From an uncultured Eubacteriales bacterium (GTDB taxonomy: Bacteria > Bacillota > Clostridia > Peptostreptococcales > Anaerovoracaceae): 52,725 bases of DNA. Location: assembly GCA_949289445.1 (NCBI GenBank), contig CASEOD010000078.1, forward strand, positions 1 through 52,725. Direction: 5' to 3'. Numbering within the stretch: position 1 is the stretch's first letter; each line of letters opens with the position of its first letter. Shown here in pieces: positions 1 through 9,259 of the stretch. Under the pieces are notes generated by a model, which was not told the DNA's origin, made no database searches, and worked only from the letters and a program-made list of their open reading frames with translations. Both the position numbers and the translations under genes were made by a program.

Positions 1-261
1 ACCGATATTGGCTGCATTGATGGCCTTTTCAATTTCTCCTACGGATTTTGGATCGAAAGGTGTGATCAGCAGTGTTCTCGGATCAGGCACTGAAATATTG
101 GAAAGGTTTTTCAGCGGAGTCGGTGTTCCGTAATAATCTACAGACACCTTGTCAAGCAAAGCAGGATTTGCTCTGCCCGCTCTGACCGTATTCAGATCTT
201 CTTTTAAAAGCTCAATGCTCCTTGCAATTCTCTCCTCTAAACTCTTACGTGAATGACTCAT
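1..261 (-). CDS. frr: Ribosome recycling factor, N-terminal part
   Basis: This is the first 87 codons of ribosome recycling factor, which with EF-G splits post-termination ribosomes in the cytoplasm. The visible N-terminus has the family pattern: a basic amphipathic helix, then the TVRAGRANPALLD segment, a YYGTPTPL motif and the DPR...PFDP stretch. The ATG is preceded by AGGAGG with a 6-base spacer. It lies 10 bases downstream of pyrH, the usual pyrH-frr pair. The rest of the gene lies beyond position 1. Confidence 0.95.
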   Translation of the reverse strand, partial: MSHSRKSLEERIARSIELLKEDLNTVRAGRANPALLDKVSVDYYGTPTPLKNLSNISVPDPRTLLITPFDPKSVGEIEKAINAANIG

Positions 262-271
262 ATTCTTCCTC

Positions 272-1042
<771 letters not shown>

Positions 1043-1066
1043 TCAGTGATTCCTATTATTGGCCTT

Positions 1067-1095
1067 ATTATAACATATCTTTCCTCTATCGTGAA
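1067..1095 (-). promoter_or_regulatory. Promoter of pyrH-frr
   Basis: On the minus strand a perfect TATAAT (1072-1067) is preceded by a TGn extension and, 17 bases further up, by TTCACG (1095-1090). It sits about 95 bases before pyrH. The match is read directly; activity is inferred. Confidence 0.7.
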
Positions 1096-1204
1096 CTGTT
1101 TTTTAATCAGAAGTCTGAACGGAATAAACAGGCTTTCCCTCAACTCACGGAAAATCCTGTCCTGCGTTTTGAAATTTTCTGTAAAACAACGCTTTCTTGC
1201 ATAA

Positions 1205-2113
1205 TTACAGCCCGTTGATGTAATCCACCGCAGCCAGAGCGGCAACGGCGCCGTCTGCCGCTGCAGTAGTCAGCTGTCTGACTTTTTTGGTTCTGCAGTC
1301 ACCTGCCGTAAACAGACCCGGTGTTTTTGTGAGGCAGTCCTCTCCTGCCGCAATATACCCTGTTTCGTCCAGTTCCGCCACATCTGCAAAATCCACATTG
1401 TCAGGCATCTGTCCGATTGCCACAAAGATGCCCTGCACGTCCAGAATTCTCTCTGCTTCTGTCTTCACGTCCCGGACCTTCAGTCCGCTGACAGTCATTT
1501 CTCCCAGAATTTCGACCGGCACGCTGTCAAGGACAAACTCCACATTATCCTTTGTGAGAAGCCGTTTCACACCTGCCTGCTCGCCGCGGAACCTGTCTCT
1601 TCTGTGTACCAGATAAACCTTTTCGGCAAGACCCGACAAAACTTCTGCATCCTCCAGTGCTGTATTTCCGCCGCCGATAACTGCCACAGTCCTGCCTCTG
1701 AAAAAGGCTCCGTCACAGGTTGCACAGTAAGATACTCCGGCACCCGCAAACTTTTCTTCGGTGGGAATACCCAGAGGACGGTTCTTTGCTCCGGTAGCAA
1801 GAATCACTGCTCTTGCTTCATAGCTTCCCGTTTCGGTTCTGACAACCATAGGGTTTCCGGCCTCTATTCCAACAGCTTTTTCATAGACAATTTCCGCCCC
1901 CTGTCCGCTGGCCTGTTCGTAAAGACCGGAGGCAAATTCAAAACCTGAGACTTTTTTTATGCCCGGATAGTTTTCCACTTCGGGAGTATTGAGAATCTGA
2001 CCCCCAAATCCTCTGACATCAATGAGCAGTGTTTTTTTACCGGCTCTCTGACCATAGACAGCCGCCGACAGACCGGCCGGTCCCGCTCCGATAATCACAA
2101 TATCATAAATCAT
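1205..2113 (-). CDS. trxB: Thioredoxin reductase (NADPH, FAD)
   Basis: This flavoprotein transfers electrons from NADPH through FAD and a redox disulfide to thioredoxin. The FAD motif GAGPAG is at residues 9-14, the active-site CATC at 130-133 (followed by DGAFF), the NADPH motif GGGNTA at 147-152 and the C-terminal FAD contact GLFTAGDC near residue 270. At 302 residues it is the usual low-molecular-weight type. Its ATG overlaps the nudC stop by four bases, so it is translated from the nudC-trxB message. No thioredoxin gene is in the window. Confidence 0.95.
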   Translation of the reverse strand: MIYDIVIIGAGPAGLSAAVYGQRAGKKTLLIDVRGFGGQILNTPEVENYPGIKKVSGFEFASGLYEQASGQGAEIVYEKAVGIEAGNPMVVRTETGSYEARAVILATGAKNRPLGIPTEEKFAGAGVSYCATCDGAFFRGRTVAVIGGGNTALEDAEVLSGLAEKVYLVHRRDRFRGEQAGVKRLLTKDNVEFVLDSVPVEILGEMTVSGLKVRDVKTEAERILDVQGIFVAIGQMPDNVDFADVAELDETGYIAAGEDCLTKTPGLFTAGDCRTKKVRQLTTAAADGAVAALAAVDYINGL

Positions 2114-2946
2114 ATAATTTCTCCTTCCTGAAAGACCCGCATCATCTCCCTGGTCAGGCTGATACCGTCATCTCTCACATCCATCTCTTCCCGGGACACC
2201 CATTCCGCCGTGGAAAGTTCTTCCTCATCCATGGTAATGGTGTCATCACCATCCAGCCTGCAGAAAAAACCAAGAAGCAGGTTGCAGTCGGTACCCCAGG
2301 GCTGACTCTTGTAATAAGTGATATCCTTCACCCGCAGTCCTGCTTCCTCCATAACCTCACGGGCAACAGTCTCTTCCGCGGTTTCACCGATTTCCGTAAA
2401 ACCCGCAATTAAAGCATATTTCTTATATACCCTGCCGTTGTACTTTGTAAGCAGAATTTTATCTCCATTGATCACCCCGACGATGACAGCCGGAGCAATC
2501 TTCGGATAAACAGTGTTTCCACAGGCATCGCAGCGCATCATGCGCTCTTTATGATCGTGTTTCAGCGGTTTTCCGCAGCGGCCGCAGAAACGGCTGTCAC
2601 GATACCACTGATAGAGATGATGGGCGGTGGAAGCCGCAAATGCCAGTTCCTTGAAAGCAAGATTACGCAGATTTCTGGTACTTTCCCAGAAAAAGTCTTT
2701 CTTAAGCAGTGCTCCCTCCTCTTCAACGGCTTCTTCTGAAAGCAGATAATAGGCATCCTCTTCAATGCGAAAGAGGTACCGGAGCTTTTTCCCCTGAAAT
2801 GCCGCGGCCTCAGGTACTTCCAGCCCTTTTTCCGTCTTTTTTACCAGTATGCTGTTATCACAAAATGCGAAGACTTTTGCGTCTGCCTCCGCTTCTCTGT
2901 TTTCAAACTGATTATACAATTTCCGTTCTCCTAAATCCTGAATCAT
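2110..2946 (-). CDS. nudC: NudC-type NAD(+)/NADH diphosphatase (Nudix hydrolase)
   Basis: This Nudix hydrolase is predicted to cleave NADH/NAD to NMN(H) and AMP; family members can also remove NAD caps from RNA. A zinc ribbon is formed by C121, C124, C139 and C142. A complete Nudix box (Gx5Ex7REUxEExGU) runs from G182 to L204, and SQPW (214-217) follows, the start of the NudC SQPWPFPxS signature; the rest of that signature is replaced, so substrate preference could differ. I chose the ATG at 2946, which has GAGGTG before it, over one 13 codons upstream that has no ribosome site. First gene of a pair with trxB. Confidence 0.88.
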   Translation of the reverse strand: MIQDLGERKLYNQFENREAEADAKVFAFCDNSILVKKTEKGLEVPEAAAFQGKKLRYLFRIEEDAYYLLSEEAVEEEGALLKKDFFWESTRNLRNLAFKELAFAASTAHHLYQWYRDSRFCGRCGKPLKHDHKERMMRCDACGNTVYPKIAPAVIVGVINGDKILLTKYNGRVYKKYALIAGFTEIGETAEETVAREVMEEAGLRVKDITYYKSQPWGTDCNLLLGFFCRLDGDDTITMDEEELSTAEWVSREEMDVRDDGISLTREMMRVFQEGEII

Positions 2947-2986
2947 TGTCACACCTCTGACCGTAATAGTATTCACTCTGACCATT

Positions 2987-3015
2987 ATTTTATCATAAGA
3001 AGAAGAGAAATTGAA
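2987..3015 (-). promoter_or_regulatory. Candidate promoter of nudC-trxB
   Basis: Minus strand: TAAAAT (2992-2987) with a TG extension, 17 bases from TTCAAT (3015-3010). The -35 is weak, so this is a tentative call. Confidence 0.4.
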
Positions 3016-3208
3016 AAATTTTTAGCAGAACAAGGAAATGACATGATAATCTGCGCCGCCGTTATTGTGCCAGAGCGACAGAACCTCCTTTTCACATACT
3101 TCACCTCCGAAAAAGAACAACCATCGGTTGAAGCGCTGAAAAGAACAGGAAAGACGACTTCACTCCTGTCGGCGCTCTCATAAAAAACTGTAAATACAGA
3201 AAAAAACG
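3016..3208. other. Intergenic stretch with no recognised gene
   Basis: This is the middle of the 341-base gap between nudC and the efflux ATPase. On the minus strand a GGAGGTG is followed by a short GTG-initiated frame of about 37 codons, and another frame stays open for about 45 codons ending near 3020. Neither resembles a protein I know, so no gene is called. Confidence 0.4.
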
Positions 3209-3237
3209 TTGACAATCTCTCTTATGCATGTTTAAAT
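3209..3237 (+). promoter_or_regulatory. Promoter of the zinc-efflux operon
   Basis: A perfect TTGACA (3209-3214) is followed after 17 bases by TTAAAT (3232-3237). It lies just upstream of the operator dyad, so a bound repressor would cover the start of transcription. Confidence 0.65.
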
Positions 3238-3265
3238 AAACACATGAACAATAATTCATATGTTT
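3238..3265 (+). promoter_or_regulatory. ArsR/SmtB-type operator
   Basis: An imperfect inverted repeat with core ATGAA-N6-TTCAT (3244-3259), extended outward by AAACAC and ATGTTT. This matches the family-wide SmtB/CzrA/CadC operator pattern of ATGAACA-type half-sites. It lies 23-50 bases before the ATPase start, and the matching repressor gene is third-party evidence: it follows the ATPase in the same operon. Confidence 0.8.
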
Positions 3266-3287
3266 GTTTTATTACAGGAGGTTTATC

Positions 3288-5822
3288 ATGAAATCTGTTA
3301 TTAAAAACTCCGGACTCGCACCAATGTTTCACCATCATGACGAGCACTGCGGCTGCGGTCACGTTCATCACGATCATCACAAAGAAGGCGTGCACTGTGA
3401 TTGCGGTCACGATCATGAACAGCATTATGAACACCACGAAGACTGCGACTGCGGCTGCAGTCATGAGCATCAGGAACACCGCGTTCATCAGGATGACGAC
3501 GACAGCGGAGGAGACAGCGACGACGAAGAGCATCATAACCATCATCATGAGCACTGCAGCTGTAACAACCCGCATCACAGTCACCGGCATCATCATGAGC
3601 ATTGTAACTGCAATCATGAACATCGTGACCACACCCATGATCCGTGGGACGATCAGCTTCAGCACGAAAAAACATTTGAAACCGGCTCCCTTTCTGCAAA
3701 GGAGAAAAAAATCTATCTGCTGGAAAACCTGAGCTGCGCCCACTGCGCCGCTAAAATGGAAGAACAGATCGGAAAGCTTAACGGTGTAAAAGCGGTTACC
3801 ATTACCTATACAACCGGTCAGCTGCGCGTTGCCGCAGATCACTGCGATGATCTGCTCCCTCAAATCCGGCGGATCTGCTCCTCTATCGAGTCTCAGGTAC
3901 GAGTGATAGATCCCGCCGCACAGAAAAAGGAGACAGAAAGAACCGAAACCTCCGGTCCTCTGAAGCAAAAAAAGATCTCAAAAGATAAACTGGAACTTAT
4001 CTATATCATTGCAGGAGCTGTCCTGTTTGCGGCAGCCGCGGTTCTGCACCACACAGGCTCCGGTACGTCAGCTGTGATCGTTCTGTCCGCTCTTTCCTAT
4101 GTGATTCTGGGCGGCAAAGTTATTGCAGAAGCCCTGCGTAACATTTCAAAAGGTCAGATATTCGATGAGAACTTTCTCATGGGTATCGCCACCATCGGCG
4201 CCTTTATCATCTCAGAGTATCTGGAAGCTGTGGGCGTTATGCTCTTTTACCGCATCGGAGAATACTTTGAAGAAAAAGCAGTGGAAAAGAGCCGAAACCA
4301 GATTATGAACGCCATTGACATGCGCCCTGAAACGGTCAATCTGATCAGCGGTGACACTACGGAAATGGTTGCCGCAGAAAAAGCTGCGGTCGGCGATATT
4401 CTACTCATACGCCCCGGTGACAGAATCCCTCTTGACGGTATCATCACAGAGGGGGAAAGCAGAATAGACACCTCTCCTATTACGGGAGAGCCTGTGCCTG
4501 TCAGTGTTTCTCCGGGAGACGAAATCATCTCTGGCTGTGTAAATACTTCAGGACAGCTGAAAATGAGAGTTGAAAAAACACTGTCAGAATCCATGGTATC
4601 CAGAATTCTGGATTCAGTGGAAAACGCCGCAGCAAACAAACCGAAAATGGAACGTTTCATCACTCGGTTTTCCAGGATCTATACGCCTTGCGTAGTCGGC
4701 GCCGCCCTGCTTCTTGCCGTAGGTCCTTCTCTCGTCACCGGCGACTGGAACTACTGGATCTATACTGCGCTGACTTTCCTGGTTATGAGCTGTCCCTGCG
4801 CTCTGGTACTCAGCGTACCCCTTGCTTTCTTCTCCGGTATCGGCGCCGGTTCAAGAAAGGGTATCCTGTTCAAAGGCGGACTTTCCATAGAAGCTCTGGG
4901 CAGGCTGAAAGCTGTCGTCATGGATAAAACAGGGACTATCACAGAAGGGAATTTCTGTCTGCAGAAAATTGTTCCGGCAGAAGGATTCACTGAAGAAACA
5001 CTGCTGTCTCTGGCTGCCGGCAGTGAACAGAACTCCACTCACCCCATAGCTGCCAGCATCCTCAGCGCCGCAAGAAAGAAAAAGCTGGATGTCCCGACAC
5101 CGTCTTCACTGGAAGAAATTGCAGGCTGCGGTATCTCGGCGCAGATGAGGGAAAACCGCATTCTTTGCGGAAATAAAAGGCTGATGGACCGGTTCGGCAT
5201 TTCCGTTCCGCCTCTTGCCGAAGATAATTACGGCGCCGAAGTTTACATTGCAGTGGATGATCGATTTGCAGGATACATGATTATCTCCGATACGCTGAAG
5301 GCTGATGCGATTTCCGCCATAAACAGGCTGAAAGCCATGGGACTGCATACCGTTATGCTGACCGGTGATGCAGAGGAAAGTGCGGATGCAGTAGCTGCAC
5401 AGACCGGCATTGACGAAGTCTATGCAAAGCTTCTGCCGCAGGATAAGCTGACCATGCTTTCGAAAGTTCGTCAGGAAAGGGGCAGCGTCATGTTTGTCGG
5501 CGACGGTATCAATGATGCGCCGGTTCTTGCGGGGGCAGATGTAGGGGCTGCCATGGGAAGCGGAGCCGATGCGGCCATCGAAGCCGCTGACGCGGTATTT
5601 ATGAATACTGCGGCAGAATCAATTCCGGATGCAGTTTCTATCGCAAAAAATACAGGCAGAATTGCGAAGCAGAACGTAATCTTTGCACTGACTGTCAAAG
5701 CCCTCGTCATGATTCTGGGAATCATCGGCTTTGCCAACATGTGGCTTGCCGTTTTTGCGGACAGTGGTGTGGCTATGCTCTGCGTACTCAACTCTGTGAG
5801 AATCCTGTATAAAAGGAACTAA
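3288..5822 (+). CDS. Zn/Cd/Pb-type P1B ATPase with His/Cys-rich N-terminus
   Basis: This 844-residue ATPase should export divalent soft metals (Zn, Cd, Pb) across the cytoplasmic membrane. After a short leader, residues 15-117 form an extraordinary metal-binding tail with about 36 His and 11 Cys, including five separated CxC-type units. A heavy-metal-associated domain follows, with C150-AH-C153. Then come the transmembrane core with the CPC motif (502-504), the phosphorylated D546 in DKTGT, a THPIA segment and GDGIND (738-743). The start at 3288 has AGGAGG seven bases upstream. The CPC motif and the zinc-type ArsR partner favour a ZntA/CadA role over copper. It is the first gene of an operon with arsR. 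Confidence 0.93.
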   Translation: MKSVIKNSGLAPMFHHHDEHCGCGHVHHDHHKEGVHCDCGHDHEQHYEHHEDCDCGCSHEHQEHRVHQDDDDSGGDSDDEEHHNHHHEHCSCNNPHHSHRHHHEHCNCNHEHRDHTHDPWDDQLQHEKTFETGSLSAKEKKIYLLENLSCAHCAAKMEEQIGKLNGVKAVTITYTTGQLRVAADHCDDLLPQIRRICSSIESQVRVIDPAAQKKETERTETSGPLKQKKISKDKLELIYIIAGAVLFAAAAVLHHTGSGTSAVIVLSALSYVILGGKVIAEALRNISKGQIFDENFLMGIATIGAFIISEYLEAVGVMLFYRIGEYFEEKAVEKSRNQIMNAIDMRPETVNLISGDTTEMVAAEKAAVGDILLIRPGDRIPLDGIITEGESRIDTSPITGEPVPVSVSPGDEIISGCVNTSGQLKMRVEKTLSESMVSRILDSVENAAANKPKMERFITRFSRIYTPCVVGAALLLAVGPSLVTGDWNYWIYTALTFLVMSCPCALVLSVPLAFFSGIGAGSRKGILFKGGLSIEALGRLKAVVMDKTGTITEGNFCLQKIVPAEGFTEETLLSLAAGSEQNSTHPIAASILSAARKKKLDVPTPSSLEEIAGCGISAQMRENRILCGNKRLMDRFGISVPPLAEDNYGAEVYIAVDDRFAGYMIISDTLKADAISAINRLKAMGLHTVMLTGDAEESADAVAAQTGIDEVYAKLLPQDKLTMLSKVRQERGSVMFVGDGINDAPVLAGADVGAAMGSGADAAIEAADAVFMNTAAESIPDAVSIAKNTGRIAKQNVIFALTVKALVMILGIIGFANMWLAVFADSGVAMLCVLNSVRILYKRN

Positions 5823-5845
5823 TGATCATTATGGAGGAATGAGAA

Positions 5846-6151
5846 ATGGATTTTGAAAAACACAATCAGATGGAGCCTCAAACGCTGCATGCTCTGGCCG
5901 AACTTTTTAAGGTCTTTGGAGATCCCACCAGAATACGCATCCTGTACACTCTTCTGCAGAGTGAACTGTGCGTACAGGAAATCGCAGACAGACTTTCCAT
6001 GACGCAAAGTGCCATTTCTCATCAGCTCCGTATTCTGAAACAGATGGCGCTGGTCAAATTCCGCCGCGACGGAAAGACCATATATTATTCCCTGGCCGAC
6101 GATCACGTGGTCACCATTATGGCTCAGGGACTGGAACATGTGCTTGAATGA
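5846..6151 (+). CDS. Zinc-sensing ArsR/SmtB-family repressor
   Basis: This 101-residue winged-helix repressor should release DNA when it binds metal. Residues 15-75 form the HTH (FKVFGDPTRIRILYTLL, then ELCVQEIADRLSMTQSAISHQLRIL). The C-terminal helix carries D-x-H-x10-H-x2-E exactly (DDH...H..E near the end), the alpha-5 zinc site of SmtB/CzrA. The ELCV motif lacks the second cysteine of the CadC-type alpha-3 site, so zinc rather than cadmium/lead sensing is favoured. GGAGG precedes the ATG, 23 bases after the ATPase stop. It very likely represses its own operon through the dyad at 3238-3265. Confidence 0.92.
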   Translation: MDFEKHNQMEPQTLHALAELFKVFGDPTRIRILYTLLQSELCVQEIADRLSMTQSAISHQLRILKQMALVKFRRDGKTIYYSLADDHVVTIMAQGLEHVLE

Positions 6152-6174
6152 ATTTTCTCAAAGGAGACAGTCAG

Positions 6175-6810
6175 ATGATAACTATAAGAAATGAAAGAGA
6201 ATCCGACAGAGCTCTGGTGGAACACATTACCAGAGAAGCCTTTTACAATCAGTACATTCCCGGATGTACAGAGCACTATCTGGTCCACATTATGCGTGAA
6301 CATCCCGACTTTATTCCTGAACTGGACTTTGTCATTGAGGCAGACGGCAGGATTATCGGTAACATCATGTACACAAAGGCCTGTCTGACAGGAGAAAACG
6401 GTAAAGAAAAGACTGTTCTTACCTTCGGCCCCATCAGTATACTCCCCCGATATCAGAGAAAAGGTTATGGAAAACTTCTGATGGAACATTCCTTTCAGCA
6501 GGCTGTTGCTCTCGGGTATGATACCGTGGTCATTTTCGGAAGTCCGGCAAACTATGTGAGCAGCGGCTTTAAAAGCTGCAAAAAATACGGCGTTTCAGTG
6601 GAAAACGGAACTTTCCCCACGGCTATGCTGGTAAAAGAGCTGATTCCGGGAGCTCTTTCCGCAGCAGAATGGATCTATCATGACAGCCCGGTCATGCATA
6701 TCGACGAAGAAGAGGCTCTGCGATTCGACGATACTTTTCCCAGAAAAGAACGCAAACGTCTCCCCAGCCAGGAAGAATTCTTTATCTATGCAAATTCAAC
6801 GATAAAATAG
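6175..6810 (+). CDS. GNAT-family N-acetyltransferase
   Basis: This 211-residue protein has the GNAT fold: an N-terminal ITIRNERESD strand-helix, a central beta region, the acetyl-CoA loop with YQRKGYGKLLMEHSF (about residues 94-108) and the GFKSC segment. It matches the YhbS-like group of putative acetyltransferases, and its substrate is unknown. I chose ATG 6175, which has AAAGGAG upstream, over an in-frame ATG at 6148 that overlaps the arsR stop and has no ribosome site. It ends in UAG and is followed at once by a terminator, so it closes the metal operon. Confidence 0.85.
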   Translation: MITIRNERESDRALVEHITREAFYNQYIPGCTEHYLVHIMREHPDFIPELDFVIEADGRIIGNIMYTKACLTGENGKEKTVLTFGPISILPRYQRKGYGKLLMEHSFQQAVALGYDTVVIFGSPANYVSSGFKSCKKYGVSVENGTFPTAMLVKELIPGALSAAEWIYHDSPVMHIDEEEALRFDDTFPRKERKRLPSQEEFFIYANSTIK

Positions 6811-6812
6811 AC

Positions 6813-6841
6813 AGAACCGCCCTCAACGGAGAGCGGTTCTT
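6813..6841 (+). terminator. Intrinsic terminator of the zinc operon
   Basis: Perfect 8-bp stem AGAACCGC/GCGGTTCT (6813-6820 with 6833-6840) with a 12-base loop directly after the acetyltransferase stop. The T-run is short, so efficiency may be modest. Confidence 0.7.
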
Positions 6842-6989
6842 CTGCTTTACCGGGTGAAATCTTTATCAGAGAGAAGGCAAAAATTGCATTTTGCTCTGTT
6901 CTGTGTTCCGTCCCCTGTCACTGTTGAAAATGCCCGATTTCTTATCTGTCCACTGCCTTTATTTCCGCCGCTCTCCTTTGAAATTTCAG
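6842..6989. other. Intergenic, nothing recognised
   Basis: The first part of a 449-base gap. Short frames are present, but they lack ribosome sites and resemble no known protein. Confidence 0.4.
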
Positions 6990-7018
6990 TTGATAGTCCG
7001 GGATATTCAGTGTATACT
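6990..7018 (+). promoter_or_regulatory. Sigma-A promoter of the sigma-54 activator gene
   Basis: TTGATA (6990-6995), a 17-base spacer and TATACT (7013-7018). It gives an untranslated leader of about 235 bases before the activator gene. Confidence 0.65.
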
Positions 7019-7206
7019 TTTTGTTGTGAAAGTCATGTGTTTTATCGTGATGATATTCCGAGGAAAATCTGAACGCCATCTCAGATGCGAATCTTTTATA
7101 CTCTTGTTTTTTTATTTTACAATATCTGCCGGTTTACGGCCCGGGCAATCGCAGCCGAAGCCGCCGCAGCAGTTTATACACTGATTTTACAACAGTCAAT
7201 AAGTAC

Positions 7207-7262
7207 AGGAAGGGGGAAACCGGATCAGTTCTCATCTGCAAATCCGGTATGATTCTATAATG
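7207..7262 (+). promoter_or_regulatory. Displaced ribosome site and hairpin before the activator start
   Basis: No ribosome site lies next to the ATG at 7260. A purine block (AGGAAGGGGG, 7207-7216) lies more than 40 bases upstream. Between them ACCGGAT (7219-7225) and ATCCGGT (7242-7248) form a perfect 7-bp stem. Folding would bring the purine block to about 12-13 bases from the ATG. The half-sites CGGAT/ATCCG also resemble the dyad at 11624-11651, so the site could instead be a DNA operator. Confidence 0.5.
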
Positions 7263-9209
7263 AAAAAAGTCATGATGATATTCAACACCAACGAGAATAT
7301 CGATGCAATCAATTATCTGAACCGGCATCTCAAGTCGATTTTCGAGGAGTATATCGATATCGAAAATGTTTATCTGGATCATATCGGATGCGGAGAAAAG
7401 CTGGAAGCCGACGCATATCTTCTAATCTCTGAGGATAAGCTCCAGCTTCTCAAGGACAACATCGCAGACTATTCAAAGATACTGATCATGAACAGATCCC
7501 TCAACAAAGGCTCTCTGGACAAGATTACGGAAATTCCCGACGGAGAAAAAGTCCTCGTACTGAACGACTCCCTGACCTCTTCCCTTCAGGCCACCTACAA
7601 TCTCTATGAACTGGGGTTTGTCAACCTTAGCCTTGTTCCCTTTGATGAAAATGAACCGCTCTCCGTTTACGCAGACATAAAAACCGCCATTACCCCCAAC
7701 GAGGCCCATCTTGCACCGCCAACCATAGAAAAGATATATAATATCGGCTACAGAGATTTTTCTTTCGATACTCTGCTGCGGCTGATGCAGCTTCTGGATC
7801 TGGAAAACAACAGGATCTACAAGAATCTCCTGCTGCGCATCAACACTGTTTCTGAGGCCAATTCCTCTTTTTATGCAAAATACCTACAGGAATTCCTCAA
7901 AAATCAGGCCCTCAGCATGACATCCGGCAGTTCAGACTCCGCCCTCATCCTTTCCGATATCGACGGTCTGGTTATCTACGCTGACGAAAAGGCAAAAAAA
8001 CTTTTTGACATCAGGGCCATTGGCGACAGTATCGACAATGTCATCTCTCTTTCGAATCTGAAGGAAGGCGATTATATTCAGACAGAAATCAGCATCGGCG
8101 ATCGGCTGTATTCTGTAGATAAGTTTCCCATAAAACTGCTGGGAGAAAGCGTGGGCTACTCTTTTGCTTTTCAGCCTACGGACAACGGGCTGCAGTCCTC
8201 CCGCAGCGGTCTTTACGCAAAATACAGCTTTAATGATATTATCCATCGCTCTTCCCGGATGAAAAGCCTCATCGATATGGCAAAGGATATTTCAAAGACA
8301 GACTTTACCATTTCCATTACCGGTGAAAGCGGTACCGGAAAAGAAATGTTTGCGCAGTCCATTCACAACTATTCACTCCGAAAGGACGGTCCTTTTGTGG
8401 CGATCAACTGCGCCGCTCTCTCCGACTCACTTCTTGACAGCGAACTGTTCGGATACGAGAAAGGATCTTTTACAGGCGCGGACAGCAAAGGGAAAAGCGG
8501 CCTGTTTGAACAGGCCCACGGCGGCACCATTTTTCTCGATGAAATAGGTGATATTTCTCCCAACATGCAGCTGAGACTGCTTCGGACGCTTCAGGAAAAA
8601 CAGATCATAAAAGTCGGCGGCACAAAACCCATCGATGTGGATGTGAGGATTATCTCAGCCACCAACAAAAACCTGGAAGAAGAGGTCAAAAAGGGAAATT
8701 TCAGAAACGACCTGTTTTACCGGCTGAATGTGATACCGCTGGAAATTCCGCCTCTCAGAGAAAGACGAGAGGATATTCTTCCTCTTTTCAGGCATTTTGT
8801 GGAGCAGAAATACTCCGATCTCACAGAAGGTGAAAAGAAACAGCTGACGGCATATCAGTGGCCGGGAAACATTCGTCAGCTTGAAAACGTGGCCACTTAT
8901 TACAAGGCTCTGTCAGTACTTCCCAACCTCAGCACAGAAACGGCAGTGAGAAGAGATGCTGCTCCGTCAGGTGAATCGCTGAAGATCACCGTTCTCAGGA
9001 TTATCGGCGCGAACACCTTTCCTTACCACGGAATCGGACGCACAGCCATCACCGGACGGCTCAGAGAAAGATCAGTCTATATCAGTGAAGGAAAACTCAG
9101 AGATATCCTGAATGAACTGAAAGAAGAAAATCTGATCGTCATTCAGCGAGGCAGATCCGGCTGCCTGATCACTGAAGAAGGATTGAAAATTCTAAAAGAA
9201 CATGCATAA
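7260..9209 (+). CDS. Sigma-54 enhancer-binding activator with PAS-like and winged-helix domains
   Basis: This 649-residue activator remodels sigma-54 RNA polymerase by ATP hydrolysis. Residues 1 to about 200 form an alpha/beta sensor region I do not recognise. A PAS-like segment follows (about 220-310). The AAA+ domain has Walker A GESGTGKE (355-362), the sigma-54 contact loop GSFTGA (402-407, a Gram-positive variant of GAFTGA) and Walker B LDE (426-428). The C-terminus (about 563-649) looks like a winged helix rather than the usual Fis-type HTH. It faces the dppA-yfcC operon, which has a sigma-54 promoter, so that operon is the likely target. The ATG lacks an adjacent ribosome site (see the entry at 7207). 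Confidence 0.9.
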   Translation: MKKVMMIFNTNENIDAINYLNRHLKSIFEEYIDIENVYLDHIGCGEKLEADAYLLISEDKLQLLKDNIADYSKILIMNRSLNKGSLDKITEIPDGEKVLVLNDSLTSSLQATYNLYELGFVNLSLVPFDENEPLSVYADIKTAITPNEAHLAPPTIEKIYNIGYRDFSFDTLLRLMQLLDLENNRIYKNLLLRINTVSEANSSFYAKYLQEFLKNQALSMTSGSSDSALILSDIDGLVIYADEKAKKLFDIRAIGDSIDNVISLSNLKEGDYIQTEISIGDRLYSVDKFPIKLLGESVGYSFAFQPTDNGLQSSRSGLYAKYSFNDIIHRSSRMKSLIDMAKDISKTDFTISITGESGTGKEMFAQSIHNYSLRKDGPFVAINCAALSDSLLDSELFGYEKGSFTGADSKGKSGLFEQAHGGTIFLDEIGDISPNMQLRLLRTLQEKQIIKVGGTKPIDVDVRIISATNKNLEEEVKKGNFRNDLFYRLNVIPLEIPPLRERREDILPLFRHFVEQKYSDLTEGEKKQLTAYQWPGNIRQLENVATYYKALSVLPNLSTETAVRRDAAPSGESLKITVLRIIGANTFPYHGIGRTAITGRLRERSVYISEGKLRDILNELKEENLIVIQRGRSGCLITEEGLKILKEHA

Positions 9210-9212
9210 TGG

Positions 9213-9259
9213 AGCAGGCTGTCCCTTCAGCTTATCTGAAGTGGCAGCCTGCTTTCTTT
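9213..9259. terminator. Bidirectional terminator between converging genes
   Basis: AGCAGGCTG (9213-9221) pairs with CAGCCTGCT (9245-9253), and the arms continue inward as CTTCAG/CTGAAG. TTCTTT follows on the plus strand. It separates the activator gene from dppA. Confidence 0.8.

Noticed and set aside
3020-3160. Possible protein remnant in the minus strand of the nudC/efflux ATPase gap
   Set aside because: An open stretch ends with a plausible-looking segment, but I cannot assign it to a family and see no gene structure.
3222-3968. Long minus-strand open frame of about 248 codons opposite the efflux ATPase
   Set aside because: It arises because repeated CAT histidine codons read as ATG on the other strand. 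It is Met/Val-rich, has no ribosome site and overlaps a certain gene.
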